This document shows, one piece after another, positions 8,986-17,369 of a stretch of DNA of 59,064 bases. The stretch is taken from assembly GCF_000710915.1 (NCBI RefSeq), contig NZ_BAUA01000080.1, positions 1 to 59,064 of the forward strand, given 5' to 3'. Numbering within the stretch: position 1 is the first letter of the stretch; each line of letters starts with the position of its first letter. The notes under the pieces are model-generated. The model searched no databases, was not told the DNA's origin, and saw only the letters and a list, made by a program, of their open reading frames with translations. This DNA is from Nocardia brasiliensis IFM 10847. Its GTDB lineage: Bacteria > Actinomycetota > Actinomycetes > Mycobacteriales > Mycobacteriaceae. The position numbers were made by a program, and so were the translations under genes.

Positions 8986-9078
8986 TTCGAAGCCGCTGGA
9001 CTGTTCGAAGGGCGCGCGTTGTTCGAAGGGTGCTGCGTTGTTCGAAGGGCGCAGCGTTGTCGAAAGGCCGCTGTGCTG
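8986..9078 (+). repeat. Five tandem 18-19 bp repeats with TTCGAA cores
   Basis: Units start at 8986, 9004, 9022, 9041 and 9060. The first four begin with the palindrome TTCGAA and the best-conserved units read TTCGAAGGG(C/T)GC(N)GCGTTG; the fifth has decayed to TCGAAAGG. The array lies just after the secreted-protein stop codon and about 75 bases before the STAS gene. It could be a minisatellite or a row of binding sites for the STAS promoter. Confidence 0.8.
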
Positions 9079-9154
9079 TACACGCCCGGATACGCCGTGC
9101 TTCACTTGGTAGACAGGCCCGCCCCGCCACCGGGACGGGCCGAGGAGTCGTCCA

Positions 9155-9583
9155 ATGTCCAGCAACGACGATGCGCGCTACGCCGCTGTTTCGCCGGGCA
9201 CGTCGGCCGAAGTCGCTGACCTGCTTCGTTTTTCGGTGTTCCGCCCACGGCACGATATCGCGATGATGATGGTGTACGGCCAAATTGATCTGTGGACCGC
9301 ACCGAGCTTCCGCGATCAGCTGAGCCGAGTCATCGGCGCCCGATCCGCGGTGATCGTCATTGATCTCTCGCCGGTCACCTTCTTGTCCGCCGCCGGTCTG
9401 CGCGTGCTGTTCGACGCCCAGGCGCATCTCGAAAAGATGTGTCGGCGAATGGTTTTGATCACCAAGACGCGCAGCGTCGATCGTGCGATCGAAGTAACCG
9501 GCTTGGCGCCCAGCTTCCGCCGGGTGCGGTCGCTGGACGCCGTGCTGGTCGATCGTGGCGTGGGATACGAAGAGTCGGCTTAG
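9155..9583 (+). CDS. STAS-domain anti-sigma factor antagonist
   Basis: A 142-residue protein with one STAS domain. VYGQIDLWTAPSFRDQL and VIDLSPVTFLSAAGLRVL carry the usual strand-loop-helix; the serine in FLSAAG is at the position phosphorylated by anti-sigma kinases in SpoIIAA/RsbV relatives. About 35 extra residues precede the domain. It should take part in a partner-switching circuit controlling a sigma factor, but no anti-sigma kinase or sigma gene is adjacent, so its partner is elsewhere. The ATG is preceded by GAGGAG at a good distance. An 18-19 bp repeat array lies in its upstream region. Confidence 0.88.
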   Translation: MSSNDDARYAAVSPGTSAEVADLLRFSVFRPRHDIAMMMVYGQIDLWTAPSFRDQLSRVIGARSAVIVIDLSPVTFLSAAGLRVLFDAQAHLEKMCRRMVLITKTRSVDRAIEVTGLAPSFRRVRSLDAVLVDRGVGYEESA

Positions 9584-9592
9584 TTCTCGATC

Positions 9593-10624
9593 TCAGTGCA
9601 GCCGCTGCTCCACCCGGTGCCGGGCCGTGTCCGCGAACCGGTTGCCCCGCTTGCGGGCGGTCTCGGCGAGTTCGGGTGCGCGGTCGCGAGCGGTGTCGGC
9701 GAGTTCGGCGCTGCGCTCGCGCGCGGTTTCGGCCAGCTCGGCGCCGCGTTCCTTGGCCACCTCGGCCCACTCGGCGCCGCGGTGCTTGGCGACATCGGCC
9801 AGCTCGGCGCCGCGTTCTTTGGCCAGCTCGGCGAGTTCGGCGCTGCGTTCCTTGGCCAGTTCGGCCCATTTGGGGCCGCGGGTCCTGGCGCGCTCGGCGA
9901 GTTCGGCGCCGCGATGCTTGGCCACATCGGCGAGTTCGGCGCCGCGTTCCTTCGCGGTCTCCACCAGCGGTGCCGCGTGTTCCTTTGCGGCGGCGGCCCA
10001 TTCGGGGCCGTGCTGCTGCACGGTGTCGGCGAGTTCGGCGCCCTTGGTGGCCGCGGTGCTGCCGAGAGCGCCTGCCGCCGAAGCGACTTCGTGCGCCCGG
10101 CGGCGCAGCCCCTCGGTCGCGGCGCCCTCCGACGATCCGGTGAACGGCAGCGCGGCGCTGACCGTCGCGGCCGCACCACGGGCGGCGCGCCTGCCCCGCC
10201 AGCCCAGCGACGGCTTGCCCTCGGTATCGGCAGCCGCGATCATCAGCCCGCCGAGCAGTCCGAGATCCTTGAGGAAGGCGTTGCGCTTGGTCGCCTTCTG
10301 CGCGGGATCGGGTTCGTTCCAGAAGTCCTGTTCGGTGACCGTGGCCGGGACAACGGTCGCCGCGAGTACCAGCGCGGCCAGGCGTGGCGCTTTGCCGAGC
10401 GCAAGGAGCACACCGCCAGCAACCTGCGCGGCGGCGTTGACCTGGACGACGGTCCCCGGATCGTTCGGCAGTTTCGCGGCGTACTGCTCGGGCAGCTGAC
10501 GCTGGCCGCGCTGCACCAGCTCGGTGGCCGCCTTCACGCGTGACTCCGGGTGCCGCAGCGTATCGACACCCTCCACGACGAAGACAGTGGCAAGTAGTGG
10601 GCGGGCAAGTCGGCGCAACAACAT
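9593..10624 (-). CDS. DoxX-family membrane protein with C-terminal 11-residue repeat helix
   Basis: A 343-residue protein. The first 150 residues are a DoxX-like membrane domain (VFVVEGVDTLRHPES, then AAAQVAGGVLLALGKAPRL, FWNEPDPAQK and FLKDLGLLGGLMI), a family of small four-helix quinone-linked membrane proteins. A linker leads to thirteen exact-length 11-residue repeats at residues 193-335, consensus (E/H)RGAELA(D/E)xA(K/R), ending in VEQRLH. Such 11-mers form long amphipathic helices like those of perilipins, synuclein and apolipoproteins, so the tail may lie on a membrane or lipid surface. That role is inference. The ATG has GGAAAGG upstream. The stop lies only 10 bases from the end of the convergent STAS gene. 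Confidence 0.82.
   Translation of the reverse strand: MLLRRLARPLLATVFVVEGVDTLRHPESRVKAATELVQRGQRQLPEQYAAKLPNDPGTVVQVNAAAQVAGGVLLALGKAPRLAALVLAATVVPATVTEQDFWNEPDPAQKATKRNAFLKDLGLLGGLMIAAADTEGKPSLGWRGRRAARGAAATVSAALPFTGSSEGAATEGLRRRAHEVASAAGALGSTAATKGAELADTVQQHGPEWAAAAKEHAAPLVETAKERGAELADVAKHRGAELAERARTRGPKWAELAKERSAELAELAKERGAELADVAKHRGAEWAEVAKERGAELAETARERSAELADTARDRAPELAETARKRGNRFADTARHRVEQRLH
9620..10048 (-). repeat. Thirteen 33-base coding repeats in the DoxX gene
   Basis: Each 33-base unit encodes one 11-residue helix repeat such as ERGAELADVAK or HRGAELAERAR. There are thirteen units in a row without any insertion or deletion. At the DNA level on the plus strand the phrase GCGAGTTCGGCGCCGCG recurs with small changes, making the region prone to slippage or recombination. 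Confidence 0.88.
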
Positions 10625-10827
10625 GACGGATCCCTTTCCTCGACGGCTCTATTCGACCGGGTTCCCGGAAGGTGTCTCATCAAACCCGGTGGAACGGGCA
10701 GTAGCGGACGTATCGGACGTCGAATCTACACCGCGTAACGGCAATTATTGAGCAAACGATCTGCCTGGTGTGGGTACGCACCGACCCACCGCGGTCTCCC
10801 GCTCTGTCCTGCCGGAAGGTACCACCG

Positions 10828-11112
10828 ATGAACTCCGAAACGGTCCCAACGACTTTCGAGGCGATCGTCGCTCAGCTCCCAGCCGCACCGGCCTGCACCC
10901 TGCGCTTCGACACCGTCCCCTGCCGACATCGCGCCGAGTGGTTCATCCGCAAACGACCGTGCTGCCATCCCGAGGGGGTGGACTTCATGTGCGATACCTG
11001 TCACACCCGGATCACCTGGATGCTCACCCTCGGCATCGAATTCGAGTGCGCCGGTTGCGGTGTGCGCTCGGACAGCTTCGCCGAGCTGTACCCGACCTCG
11101 GCGCCGCTCTGA
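10828..11112 (+). CDS. Small Cys-rich, probably zinc-binding protein
   Basis: A 94-residue protein not recognised as a named family. Cysteines and histidines cluster as CRH (residues 32-34), CCHPEG, CDTCH and CAGCG, enough for one or two zinc knuckles or a zinc ribbon. The N-terminal third (TTFEAIVAQLPAAPACTLRF) has none of these. GGAAGG at 10813-10818 is a good ribosome site for this ATG; a longer in-frame reading from 10768 lacks one. The gene stands alone, pointing towards the end of the alpha/beta hydrolase gene. A DNA-, RNA- or protein-binding role is possible but not shown. Confidence 0.7.
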   Translation: MNSETVPTTFEAIVAQLPAAPACTLRFDTVPCRHRAEWFIRKRPCCHPEGVDFMCDTCHTRITWMLTLGIEFECAGCGVRSDSFAELYPTSAPL

Positions 11113-11121
11113 GCCGTCGAC

Positions 11122-11979
11122 TCAGCGATCACCCGCGGCCTTGGGGACCGTGTCCCGGTGCGCCGTCGTGAGGAAGTCGGTGATGACCGCGCTGACCCTG
11201 GCCGGGTCCTCCACCATCGGCAGGTGACCGCAATCCGGCAGCTCCACGGCGGTATGCGCCCGCAGCGTACGGCTGAGCCGGGCGCCGGCGCGGGCCGACA
11301 GAATGCGGTTCTGCCGGCCCCAGATCGTGCAGATCGGCGCGAAGGCGGCGGGCGGGGTGAATTCGTCGAAGGCCGTGAAGGCGGGGAAGTCCTGCACCAA
11401 GCCGTGCAGGGCCTGCAGGCGGCCGCGATCGGACCAGTGCGCACGCAGCCTCGGCGAGTGCTGCAGCTGCTGAGCTCGGCCGCGGGCGCCGAGCTGGTTG
11501 CCGATGATCAGCGACACCGCCGGGCCGGGCAACGCCAGCCTGCGCGCCAGCGGGGCCAGCGGGAGTCGTGCGTCCGCCCAGGCCAGGCCCGCCGACTGAC
11601 CGGAACGGACGGTGTCCCAGGTGAGCGGGTTGATCAGCACGAGCGCGCGCACGCGCTCCGGGTGGTCCATCGCGTAGCGCAGGGCGGTGGCGCTGCCGAG
11701 GCAATTGCCGACGAGCGCCACGCTGGCGAGCCGATGCGCGTCGAGGAAGGCGCCGAGCATCCGCACGTAGTCGGCGAGGCGATAGCCCGCGGCGGGCTGC
11801 TCGGATTGTCCGTAGCCGGGCAGATCGATCGCGAACACCTCGTGGTCGTCGCGCAGCGCCGCCACCTGGTCGTCCCAGATGTGGCGCTGAGTGCCCGCGT
11901 TGTGCAGGAAGACGACCGGCGTCCCGCTGCCCACCCGGTCATAGGCCACAGCCCTGCCCTGATGCTCGAAAACGTCCAC
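11122..11979 (-). CDS. Alpha/beta hydrolase with a cysteine nucleophile
   Basis: A 285-residue protein with the alpha/beta-hydrolase pattern: VVFLHNAGT (oxyanion region), DLPGYGQSEQP and a nucleophile elbow VGNCLGS. The elbow carries Cys93 (codon at 11701-11703) where most relatives have Ser. The usual acid position WGxxD reads WGRQN, so Asn replaces Asp; the catalytic His is in DCGHLPMVEDP. Dienelactone hydrolases also use Cys but in another sequence setting. It is the last gene of the TetR-controlled catabolic operon, 77 bases after the acyl-CoA ligase. GTG start with GAGGAG upstream. Substrate unknown; C-C bond hydrolysis or acyl transfer are options. Confidence 0.85.
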   Translation of the reverse strand: MDVFEHQGRAVAYDRVGSGTPVVFLHNAGTQRHIWDDQVAALRDDHEVFAIDLPGYGQSEQPAAGYRLADYVRMLGAFLDAHRLASVALVGNCLGSATALRYAMDHPERVRALVLINPLTWDTVRSGQSAGLAWADARLPLAPLARRLALPGPAVSLIIGNQLGARGRAQQLQHSPRLRAHWSDRGRLQALHGLVQDFPAFTAFDEFTPPAAFAPICTIWGRQNRILSARAGARLSRTLRAHTAVELPDCGHLPMVEDPARVSAVITDFLTTAHRDTVPKAAGDR

Positions 11980-12056
11980 GTCGACTCCTCGCGAGCGGCC
12001 CGGGCAACCAAGTCACCCGTTCCGTCGCAATTTTACGGTGCTGTCAACCGTGCCCG

Positions 12057-13706
12057 TCAGATTTCGATCCCCGTGCGCACCACTTTGCCGGTGGCGTTGC
12101 GCGGCAGCTCGGTGGTGGTGAGGCGCCAGCGCGCGGGCACCTTGTAGTAGGCGAGCCGTTCCGCGGCGAACGCGCGTAACTCCGCTTCGGTTGCCGCTGT
12201 GGGGTTTTCGAGCACGACCACGGCGGCGACCTGCTGGCCGAGATCCGGGTCCGGGATGCCGACGACAGCGCACTCGCGGACCGCGGGATGCTCATCGAGG
12301 CACTGTTCGATCTCGACGGGATAGACGTTCTCGCCGCCGCGCAGGATGAGATCCGAACGCCGCCCGGACAATCGCAGCCGGCCGTCGGTGAGTACCCCGA
12401 TATCGCCGGTGCGCAGCCAGCGGTCGGCGGTGATCGCCGCCGCGGTGGCCGCGTCGTCGTTCCAGTACCCGAGCATCACATACGGGCTGCGCACGCAGAT
12501 CTCACCTTCGGCGCCGTCCGCCACGACCTGCCCGGCACTGTCGCGGATCTGCACCTCGGCCCCGATCACGGGGCGGCCCACGGTATCCGGGAACGCGGCG
12601 AGTTCGGCCGGAGTGGCGATGGTGGCCGCCGTGCTGGATTCGGTGAGCCCGTAACTGGTGACCAGCGCGGTTCGCGCGACCGGAAGCCGTTCGCGCAGTT
12701 GATGTTGCAGTGCCGCCGAGGACGGCGCGGAGTTCAGCGAGAAGGACACCAGCGAGGACAGGTCGTACCCGGACAGGTCGCGTTCGAGCAGCCGGGTCGC
12801 CATGGTGGGCATGGCGCCCCAATTGGTGACGCGTTCGCGTTCGATGAGCCGCAGCACCCGGTCGGCGTCGAAGCCGCCCTGGTAGAGCACCGCGGTGTCA
12901 CCGGTCACCAGCCGGGGCACCACGAGGTTGTGCAGGCTGGCGATGTGGAACAGCGGCGAGGTGAGCAGAAACCTGCGGCCGCTCGGTATCGCGCCGGCGC
13001 CCGCGAACTCGGCCGCGAGCGCGTCGTTGAACTGGTGATAACCGATGACCGCCACCAGGTTTCGATGCGAGTGCACCGCGCCTTTCGGCCGTCCGCTCGT
13101 ACCGCTGGTGTAGAGGACGACGGCGGGGTCGTCCTCGTCCACCGGCGCGAGTGCCGGTATCGCACCGGCGAATTCGGCGAGCAACGCGGGCAGGTCGTGT
13201 TCCATGGTGAGCACGGGCACCCGGATATCCAGTTCCGCGACCAGGGCCGCGCGCTTCGCGTCGACGATGAGCACGGCGGGGGCGGTGTGTTCGACGCCGT
13301 AGGCGATCTCGCGCGGCGTCCACCAGGCGTTGTAACCCACCGCGATCGCGCCCAGCTGCTGCGCCGCCCAGAACGCGCAGACCCATTCCGGGGTGTTGGC
13401 GGCCAGGATGCCGATGCGGTCGCCCCGGCCGACGCCGTACCGGTCCCGCAGCGCCGCGGCCAGCGCGCCGACCGCGCCCGCGTGCTCGCTGAACGAGATC
13501 CGGCGGTCGTCGGTCACCAGGTAGTCGCGCGCGCCCCAGTCCGCCGCGGTGGCCAGGACCTCGCCCAGCGAGCGGGCGCGGTTGCGCAGCACCGGCATCG
13601 GCGCACCGAGCACCTCCTCGACCGCCATCTCGAAACGGCCACCGGGACCGGTCAACCGGGCCACGGCCGCCGCGGCGAACGCCTGTGCATCGAACGGCTT
13701 CGTCAT
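12057..13706 (-). CDS. Acyl-CoA synthetase (FadD-type AMP ligase)
   Basis: A 549-residue ANL-superfamily ligase with YTSGTSGRPKG, YGLTESS, GYWNDD, GGENVYPVEIE and the catalytic lysine in NATGKVVRTG. It should activate a carboxylic acid as its CoA thioester. It sits 17 bases after the alcohol dehydrogenase gene, in an operon of monooxygenase, esterase, dehydrogenase and ligase, so the acid is plausibly made by that pathway. The ATG has GGGAG upstream. The exact substrate cannot be read from the sequence; the N-terminal extension (residues 1-50) resembles medium-chain and aryl-acid FadD enzymes of mycobacteria. Confidence 0.88.
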   Translation of the reverse strand: MTKPFDAQAFAAAAVARLTGPGGRFEMAVEEVLGAPMPVLRNRARSLGEVLATAADWGARDYLVTDDRRISFSEHAGAVGALAAALRDRYGVGRGDRIGILAANTPEWVCAFWAAQQLGAIAVGYNAWWTPREIAYGVEHTAPAVLIVDAKRAALVAELDIRVPVLTMEHDLPALLAEFAGAIPALAPVDEDDPAVVLYTSGTSGRPKGAVHSHRNLVAVIGYHQFNDALAAEFAGAGAIPSGRRFLLTSPLFHIASLHNLVVPRLVTGDTAVLYQGGFDADRVLRLIERERVTNWGAMPTMATRLLERDLSGYDLSSLVSFSLNSAPSSAALQHQLRERLPVARTALVTSYGLTESSTAATIATPAELAAFPDTVGRPVIGAEVQIRDSAGQVVADGAEGEICVRSPYVMLGYWNDDAATAAAITADRWLRTGDIGVLTDGRLRLSGRRSDLILRGGENVYPVEIEQCLDEHPAVRECAVVGIPDPDLGQQVAAVVVLENPTAATEAELRAFAAERLAYYKVPARWRLTTTELPRNATGKVVRTGIEI

Positions 13707-13723
13707 CTACCGCACTCCCTCAT

Positions 13724-14767
13724 TCATGGAACCACTACCGCGCGACCGGCGACCAGCCCACGCTCTAGCCGGTCGAGCGCCGCGCGCCCGTCGGCCAGTG
13801 CGTACTGCTCGACCGCGATCTCGAGCTTGCCCGAACGAGCCAGCGCGACGGACTCGATCAGATCGGATTTGGTGCCGCCGTAGGACTTTCGGATCGAGGC
13901 GCCCCACGGCCAGCCCGGACCGCCCGCGGGCGCCGCACTGATCTCCGGCGTGCCGCCGCCGAGGCCGATCATCCGGTAGGCGCCGTTCGGCGCGACCGTG
14001 GCGACGGCGAGCGCACAGGTCTGGTCGTTGCCGACGAAGTCGAATACCGCGTCGGCGCCCCGGCCGTCGGTGCGGTCGAGGATCTGCCGCGCGGTGCCCG
14101 GGCCGGCCCGCAGGCCCGCGGCCGCGCCGCCGCGCGTCGCCAATTCCAGTTTGTCCTCGGCCACGTCGACCGCGAGCACCTCGGTCGCACTGGTCGCGGC
14201 GAGGATCTGCACCGCCGCATGCCCCAGCCCGCCGACGCCGATCACCACCGCCACCGAGCCCGGCCGCAAATGCTCGCGCGCGCCGCGAATCGCGTGGTAG
14301 CTCGTCAGTGCCGCGTCCGCGAGGGGAGCGGCCTGCCGGAAATCGAGCTCGCCGATCGGCACGAACGCGTCGGCCGGCATGCGGAGGTACTCGGCCATGC
14401 CGCCGTCCGGACCGAGCCCCGGACACGGCGGCATCGCGGTGCGGCCCGCGGCCAGGCAGACGTTCTCGTTGCCGGACGCGCACTCCCGGCACCGGCCGCA
14501 CGACCAGCACAGGTAGACGACGCCGCGTTCGCCGGCGCTGCGGCCCTCGACCGCGTCGCCGACCGCCTCGATGGTCCCCGCGACCTCGTGTCCGAGCGTC
14601 AGCGGCTCCGCGCGCAGCCGGAACGGCAGGTGCAGCACATGCAGATCGGAATGGCAGATACCGGCCGCGCCGACCCGCAGCAGCAGTTCGCCCGGCCCGA
14701 TCTCAGGGACCGGCACCTCGCGCAGCTCGAGCACGCCGGGCCCGGTGAGCTGTAAGGCGCGCATCAT
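13724..14767 (-). CDS. Zinc-dependent, NAD(P)-linked alcohol dehydrogenase
   Basis: A 347-residue medium-chain dehydrogenase. Catalytic zinc ligands are expected in GICHSD and GHE (LTLGHEVAG); the structural zinc loop has four cysteines (CWSCGRCRECASGNENVC). The nucleotide-binding turn is GVGGLGHAAVQ, followed by an acidic VDVAEDK that favours NAD. Two adjacent ATG codons are possible: 14767 overlaps the esterase stop by four bases, 14764 by one. Within the operon it would oxidise the alcohol released by the esterase. Confidence 0.9.
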   Translation of the reverse strand: MMRALQLTGPGVLELREVPVPEIGPGELLLRVGAAGICHSDLHVLHLPFRLRAEPLTLGHEVAGTIEAVGDAVEGRSAGERGVVYLCWSCGRCRECASGNENVCLAAGRTAMPPCPGLGPDGGMAEYLRMPADAFVPIGELDFRQAAPLADAALTSYHAIRGAREHLRPGSVAVVIGVGGLGHAAVQILAATSATEVLAVDVAEDKLELATRGGAAAGLRAGPGTARQILDRTDGRGADAVFDFVGNDQTCALAVATVAPNGAYRMIGLGGGTPEISAAPAGGPGWPWGASIRKSYGGTKSDLIESVALARSGKLEIAVEQYALADGRAALDRLERGLVAGRAVVVP

Positions 14768-15933
14768 GCCGATGCGCCTTGCTCGGCCCGTACCGCGTTG
14801 AACACCGCACGCAGGTAGGCGTCGGCGCGCGGGGAACCGATCAGGCCGGGCGCCATCTTGTTCATGGTGTACGCGACGGTGATGCGCCGGTCCAGGTCGT
14901 TGACCACCATCGCGCCGCCGTAGCCCGCCCACCAGCAGACCCGGCCGTCCGGTACCGCAGGCGCGGTCTGCGCCTGCGGTAGCCCGTAGCCGAGGCCGAA
15001 GCGCAGCGGCACCAGCAGTGCCAGATCGATACCGTCGGACTGCTGTTCGAAGATCAGCTCGATGGTCCGCTCCGACAGCAAGCGCCGGCCGTCGAGCACG
15101 CCGCCGCAGGACACCAGCGATTGCACCCGCGCCACCGAGCGGGCGTTGCCGTGCCCGTTCACCGCGCCGATCTCCGCCTCGCGCCACCCGGTGCTCGCGG
15201 TCTCGGCGAGGTCGAGCAGCGGGCTGGTGAGCGTTTTCACCAGCACGCTGTCCTGATCCAGTGCGGCCAGGTCGAATTCGAGCTGCGGCGGCGGCACGAG
15301 GGGCGCGATGCGGTCGTGATGTGTTGCGGGCGTGCCGATGTGGAAGTCCGCGCCGAGCGGCTCGGCGAGTTCGGCGGCGAAGAACCGGCCCAGCGTCTGT
15401 CCGGTGACGCGCCGCACCACCTCGCCGATCAGGTGCCCGTAGTTCAGCGCGTGATAGCCCGAGGCGGTGCCCGGCTCCCACCACGGCGGCTGGGCGGCGA
15501 GACGAGCGCAGGCGGCCTCGGCGTCGTAGATATCGCGCAACTCGATCGGCGGCGCCCAGCCCGAGACGCCGGAGGTGTGGCCGAGCAGGTGCCGAATCTC
15601 GATGTCGCCCTTGCCGTTCGCGGCGAATTCGGGCCAGTAGTGCGCCACCCGCTGGTGCACGTCGAGCTCGCCGCGGTCGACCAGCAGCAAAGCGCTCAGC
15701 GCGGTCATCGTCTTGCTGATCGAGAACACGTTGACCAGGGTGTCCGCCGTCCACGGCCGGGTGCGCTCGACATCGCGGTAGCCGCCCCACAGGTCGACCT
15801 CCGCGACGCCGTCCACCGTGACGCAGACGGCCGCGCCGAGCTCTTCGCCGGCGGCGAGGTGGTTCTCCAGTTCCGTGCGCACCTGCGCGAAACGGTCCGC
15901 GCAGTAACCCGCCGTCCGCGGCGCGCCGGTCAC
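14764..15933 (-). CDS. Serine hydrolase of the beta-lactamase/EstB esterase family
   Basis: A 389-residue protein of the class C beta-lactamase fold. The nucleophile motif SxxK is SISK (in VFSISKTMTALSALLL), and the second motif Y-x-N appears in YHALNYGHLIG. Relatives such as EstB, LipL and 6-aminohexanoate hydrolases are esterases or amidases rather than beta-lactamases. There is no signal peptide, so it acts in the cytoplasm. GTG start overlaps the monooxygenase stop (GTGA). Next to a monooxygenase and an alcohol dehydrogenase, the simplest role is hydrolysis of an ester made by Baeyer-Villiger oxidation; that is inference. Confidence 0.86.
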   Translation of the reverse strand: MTGAPRTAGYCADRFAQVRTELENHLAAGEELGAAVCVTVDGVAEVDLWGGYRDVERTRPWTADTLVNVFSISKTMTALSALLLVDRGELDVHQRVAHYWPEFAANGKGDIEIRHLLGHTSGVSGWAPPIELRDIYDAEAACARLAAQPPWWEPGTASGYHALNYGHLIGEVVRRVTGQTLGRFFAAELAEPLGADFHIGTPATHHDRIAPLVPPPQLEFDLAALDQDSVLVKTLTSPLLDLAETASTGWREAEIGAVNGHGNARSVARVQSLVSCGGVLDGRRLLSERTIELIFEQQSDGIDLALLVPLRFGLGYGLPQAQTAPAVPDGRVCWWAGYGGAMVVNDLDRRITVAYTMNKMAPGLIGSPRADAYLRAVFNAVRAEQGASA

Positions 15934-17297
15934 GCGCGCTCCAGCGCTCGGGCCGGCACCGGCAACGGGTTGCCCGCCGCAGCAGCGCGTTTCGCGCCCT
16001 CGGCCATTTCCCGCCGCATCGCCCGCACGTACGGTTCGAACTCCACCTGGATGGTGTGCCTGGGCGAGTCGTAGTAGCGGCCGGTCCGGGCGGCCTCGGC
16101 CGCCTGCATCGCCGCGTTCATCTCCGGTACCGAGGGCGGTAGATAGTTGCCGGTGAGATAGGCGGCGACGAACTTGCTCTGCTGCTCGGCGAAGTTCACC
16201 AGCGTCGGCAGCGGCTGCGCCAGCCCGAGGAAGAACAGGTCGGGCACACCGGGTTTCATCATGTGCTGGAACAGCGGGAACCGATTTCGGGCGTCCGGCA
16301 ACAGGTCCGGATCGGCGAAGAACGGGAAGCTGATCCGATAGCCGGTGGCGCAGACGATCACGTCCACCTCCTCGGTGCTGCCGTCGGCGAAACGCACCCG
16401 CGGACCCTCCAGTGCGGTGATCGCGGGCTTGAAGGCGATATCGCCGCAGCCGGCTCGGTGCAGGAACTCCTCGCTGGCCGAGGGATGCGCCTCGAACGGG
16501 CGATGGTCCGGTTTGGGCAGGCCGTAGAACTCCATGTCGCCCCGGAACTTCCGGACGAACCGCTGCTTGAGCCGCAGCGACACCTTGCGCGGAATCCAGC
16601 TCGGCACCGACTGTTTGTCGCCGACCTTGCCGTGCACGTACTTCGGCAGCACCCAGACCCCGCGCCGGGCCGAGACGGTGAGTTTCGCGGCGAGGAAGCG
16701 CTGGGACAGTTCCGAGGCGATGTCGAGTCCGGAGTTGCCCATCCCGACCACCACGACCCGCTTGCCGCGCATGTCCACCGGATCGAACGGGTCGTTGTAG
16801 GCGTGGCTGTGCAGCAGCACGCCGTCGAATTCCCCGGGATAGTCGGGCAGATTCGGATCCCAGTGGTGTCCATTGCACACGATCAACGCGTCGTAGCGGC
16901 GGGTGTGGCCGTCATTGCTCGTCACCAGCCAGCTGCCGTCGGACGCCCGTTCGGCGGCGGTCACCACGGTGTCGAAAAGTATCTTCTCGCGCAACCCGAA
17001 ATGATCGACGTAGTCCTTGAAGTACTGGAACAACTGCGAATGGTGCGGAAAGTCCGGCCAATCCGCGGGCACCGGGAAATCCTCGAAGGCGAGCCGGAAT
17101 TTGCTCGTATCTATGTGCAGCGATTGATAACACGCCGACATGCCGTTCGGGTTCTTGAAATACCAATTGCCGCCGACCTCGTCGGAGGCCTCGAAGCAAT
17201 CGAACGGGATGCCGTGGTCCTGCAATCGTTTGGCGGCGGTGATCCCGGACGGGCCCGCACCGATCACGCCGACGCGGGGGAGTTCGGTTGGAGTCAT
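15930..17297 (-). CDS. Flavin-containing monooxygenase
   Basis: A 455-residue class B flavoprotein monooxygenase. FAD motif GAGPSG at residues 13-18, an EVGGNWYF segment, the FMO fingerprint FxGxxxHxxxY (FDGVLLHSHAY), NADPH motif GMGNSG and CATGY. It inserts one oxygen from O2 using NADPH; such enzymes oxidise nitrogen, sulfur or ketones. First gene of a five-gene operon divergent from a TetR regulator. ATG preceded by GAGGA. The longer BVMO N-terminal region is absent, so it is FMO-like; Baeyer-Villiger activity is possible but unproven. Confidence 0.88.
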   Translation of the reverse strand: MTPTELPRVGVIGAGPSGITAAKRLQDHGIPFDCFEASDEVGGNWYFKNPNGMSACYQSLHIDTSKFRLAFEDFPVPADWPDFPHHSQLFQYFKDYVDHFGLREKILFDTVVTAAERASDGSWLVTSNDGHTRRYDALIVCNGHHWDPNLPDYPGEFDGVLLHSHAYNDPFDPVDMRGKRVVVVGMGNSGLDIASELSQRFLAAKLTVSARRGVWVLPKYVHGKVGDKQSVPSWIPRKVSLRLKQRFVRKFRGDMEFYGLPKPDHRPFEAHPSASEEFLHRAGCGDIAFKPAITALEGPRVRFADGSTEEVDVIVCATGYRISFPFFADPDLLPDARNRFPLFQHMMKPGVPDLFFLGLAQPLPTLVNFAEQQSKFVAAYLTGNYLPPSVPEMNAAMQAAEAARTGRYYDSPRHTIQVEFEPYVRAMRREMAEGAKRAAAAGNPLPVPARALERA

Positions 17298-17369
17298 TCA
17301 GTGTCCTCGTGCTGAGCGGGACGTCACTCACCCGTGGCGACCGGAGTGACGTAGGCAACAAGGTAACAC

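Noticed and set aside
12288..13883. 531-codon plus-strand frame opposite the acyl-CoA ligase
   Set aside because: Antisense frame; the ligase on the other strand has all ANL motifs.
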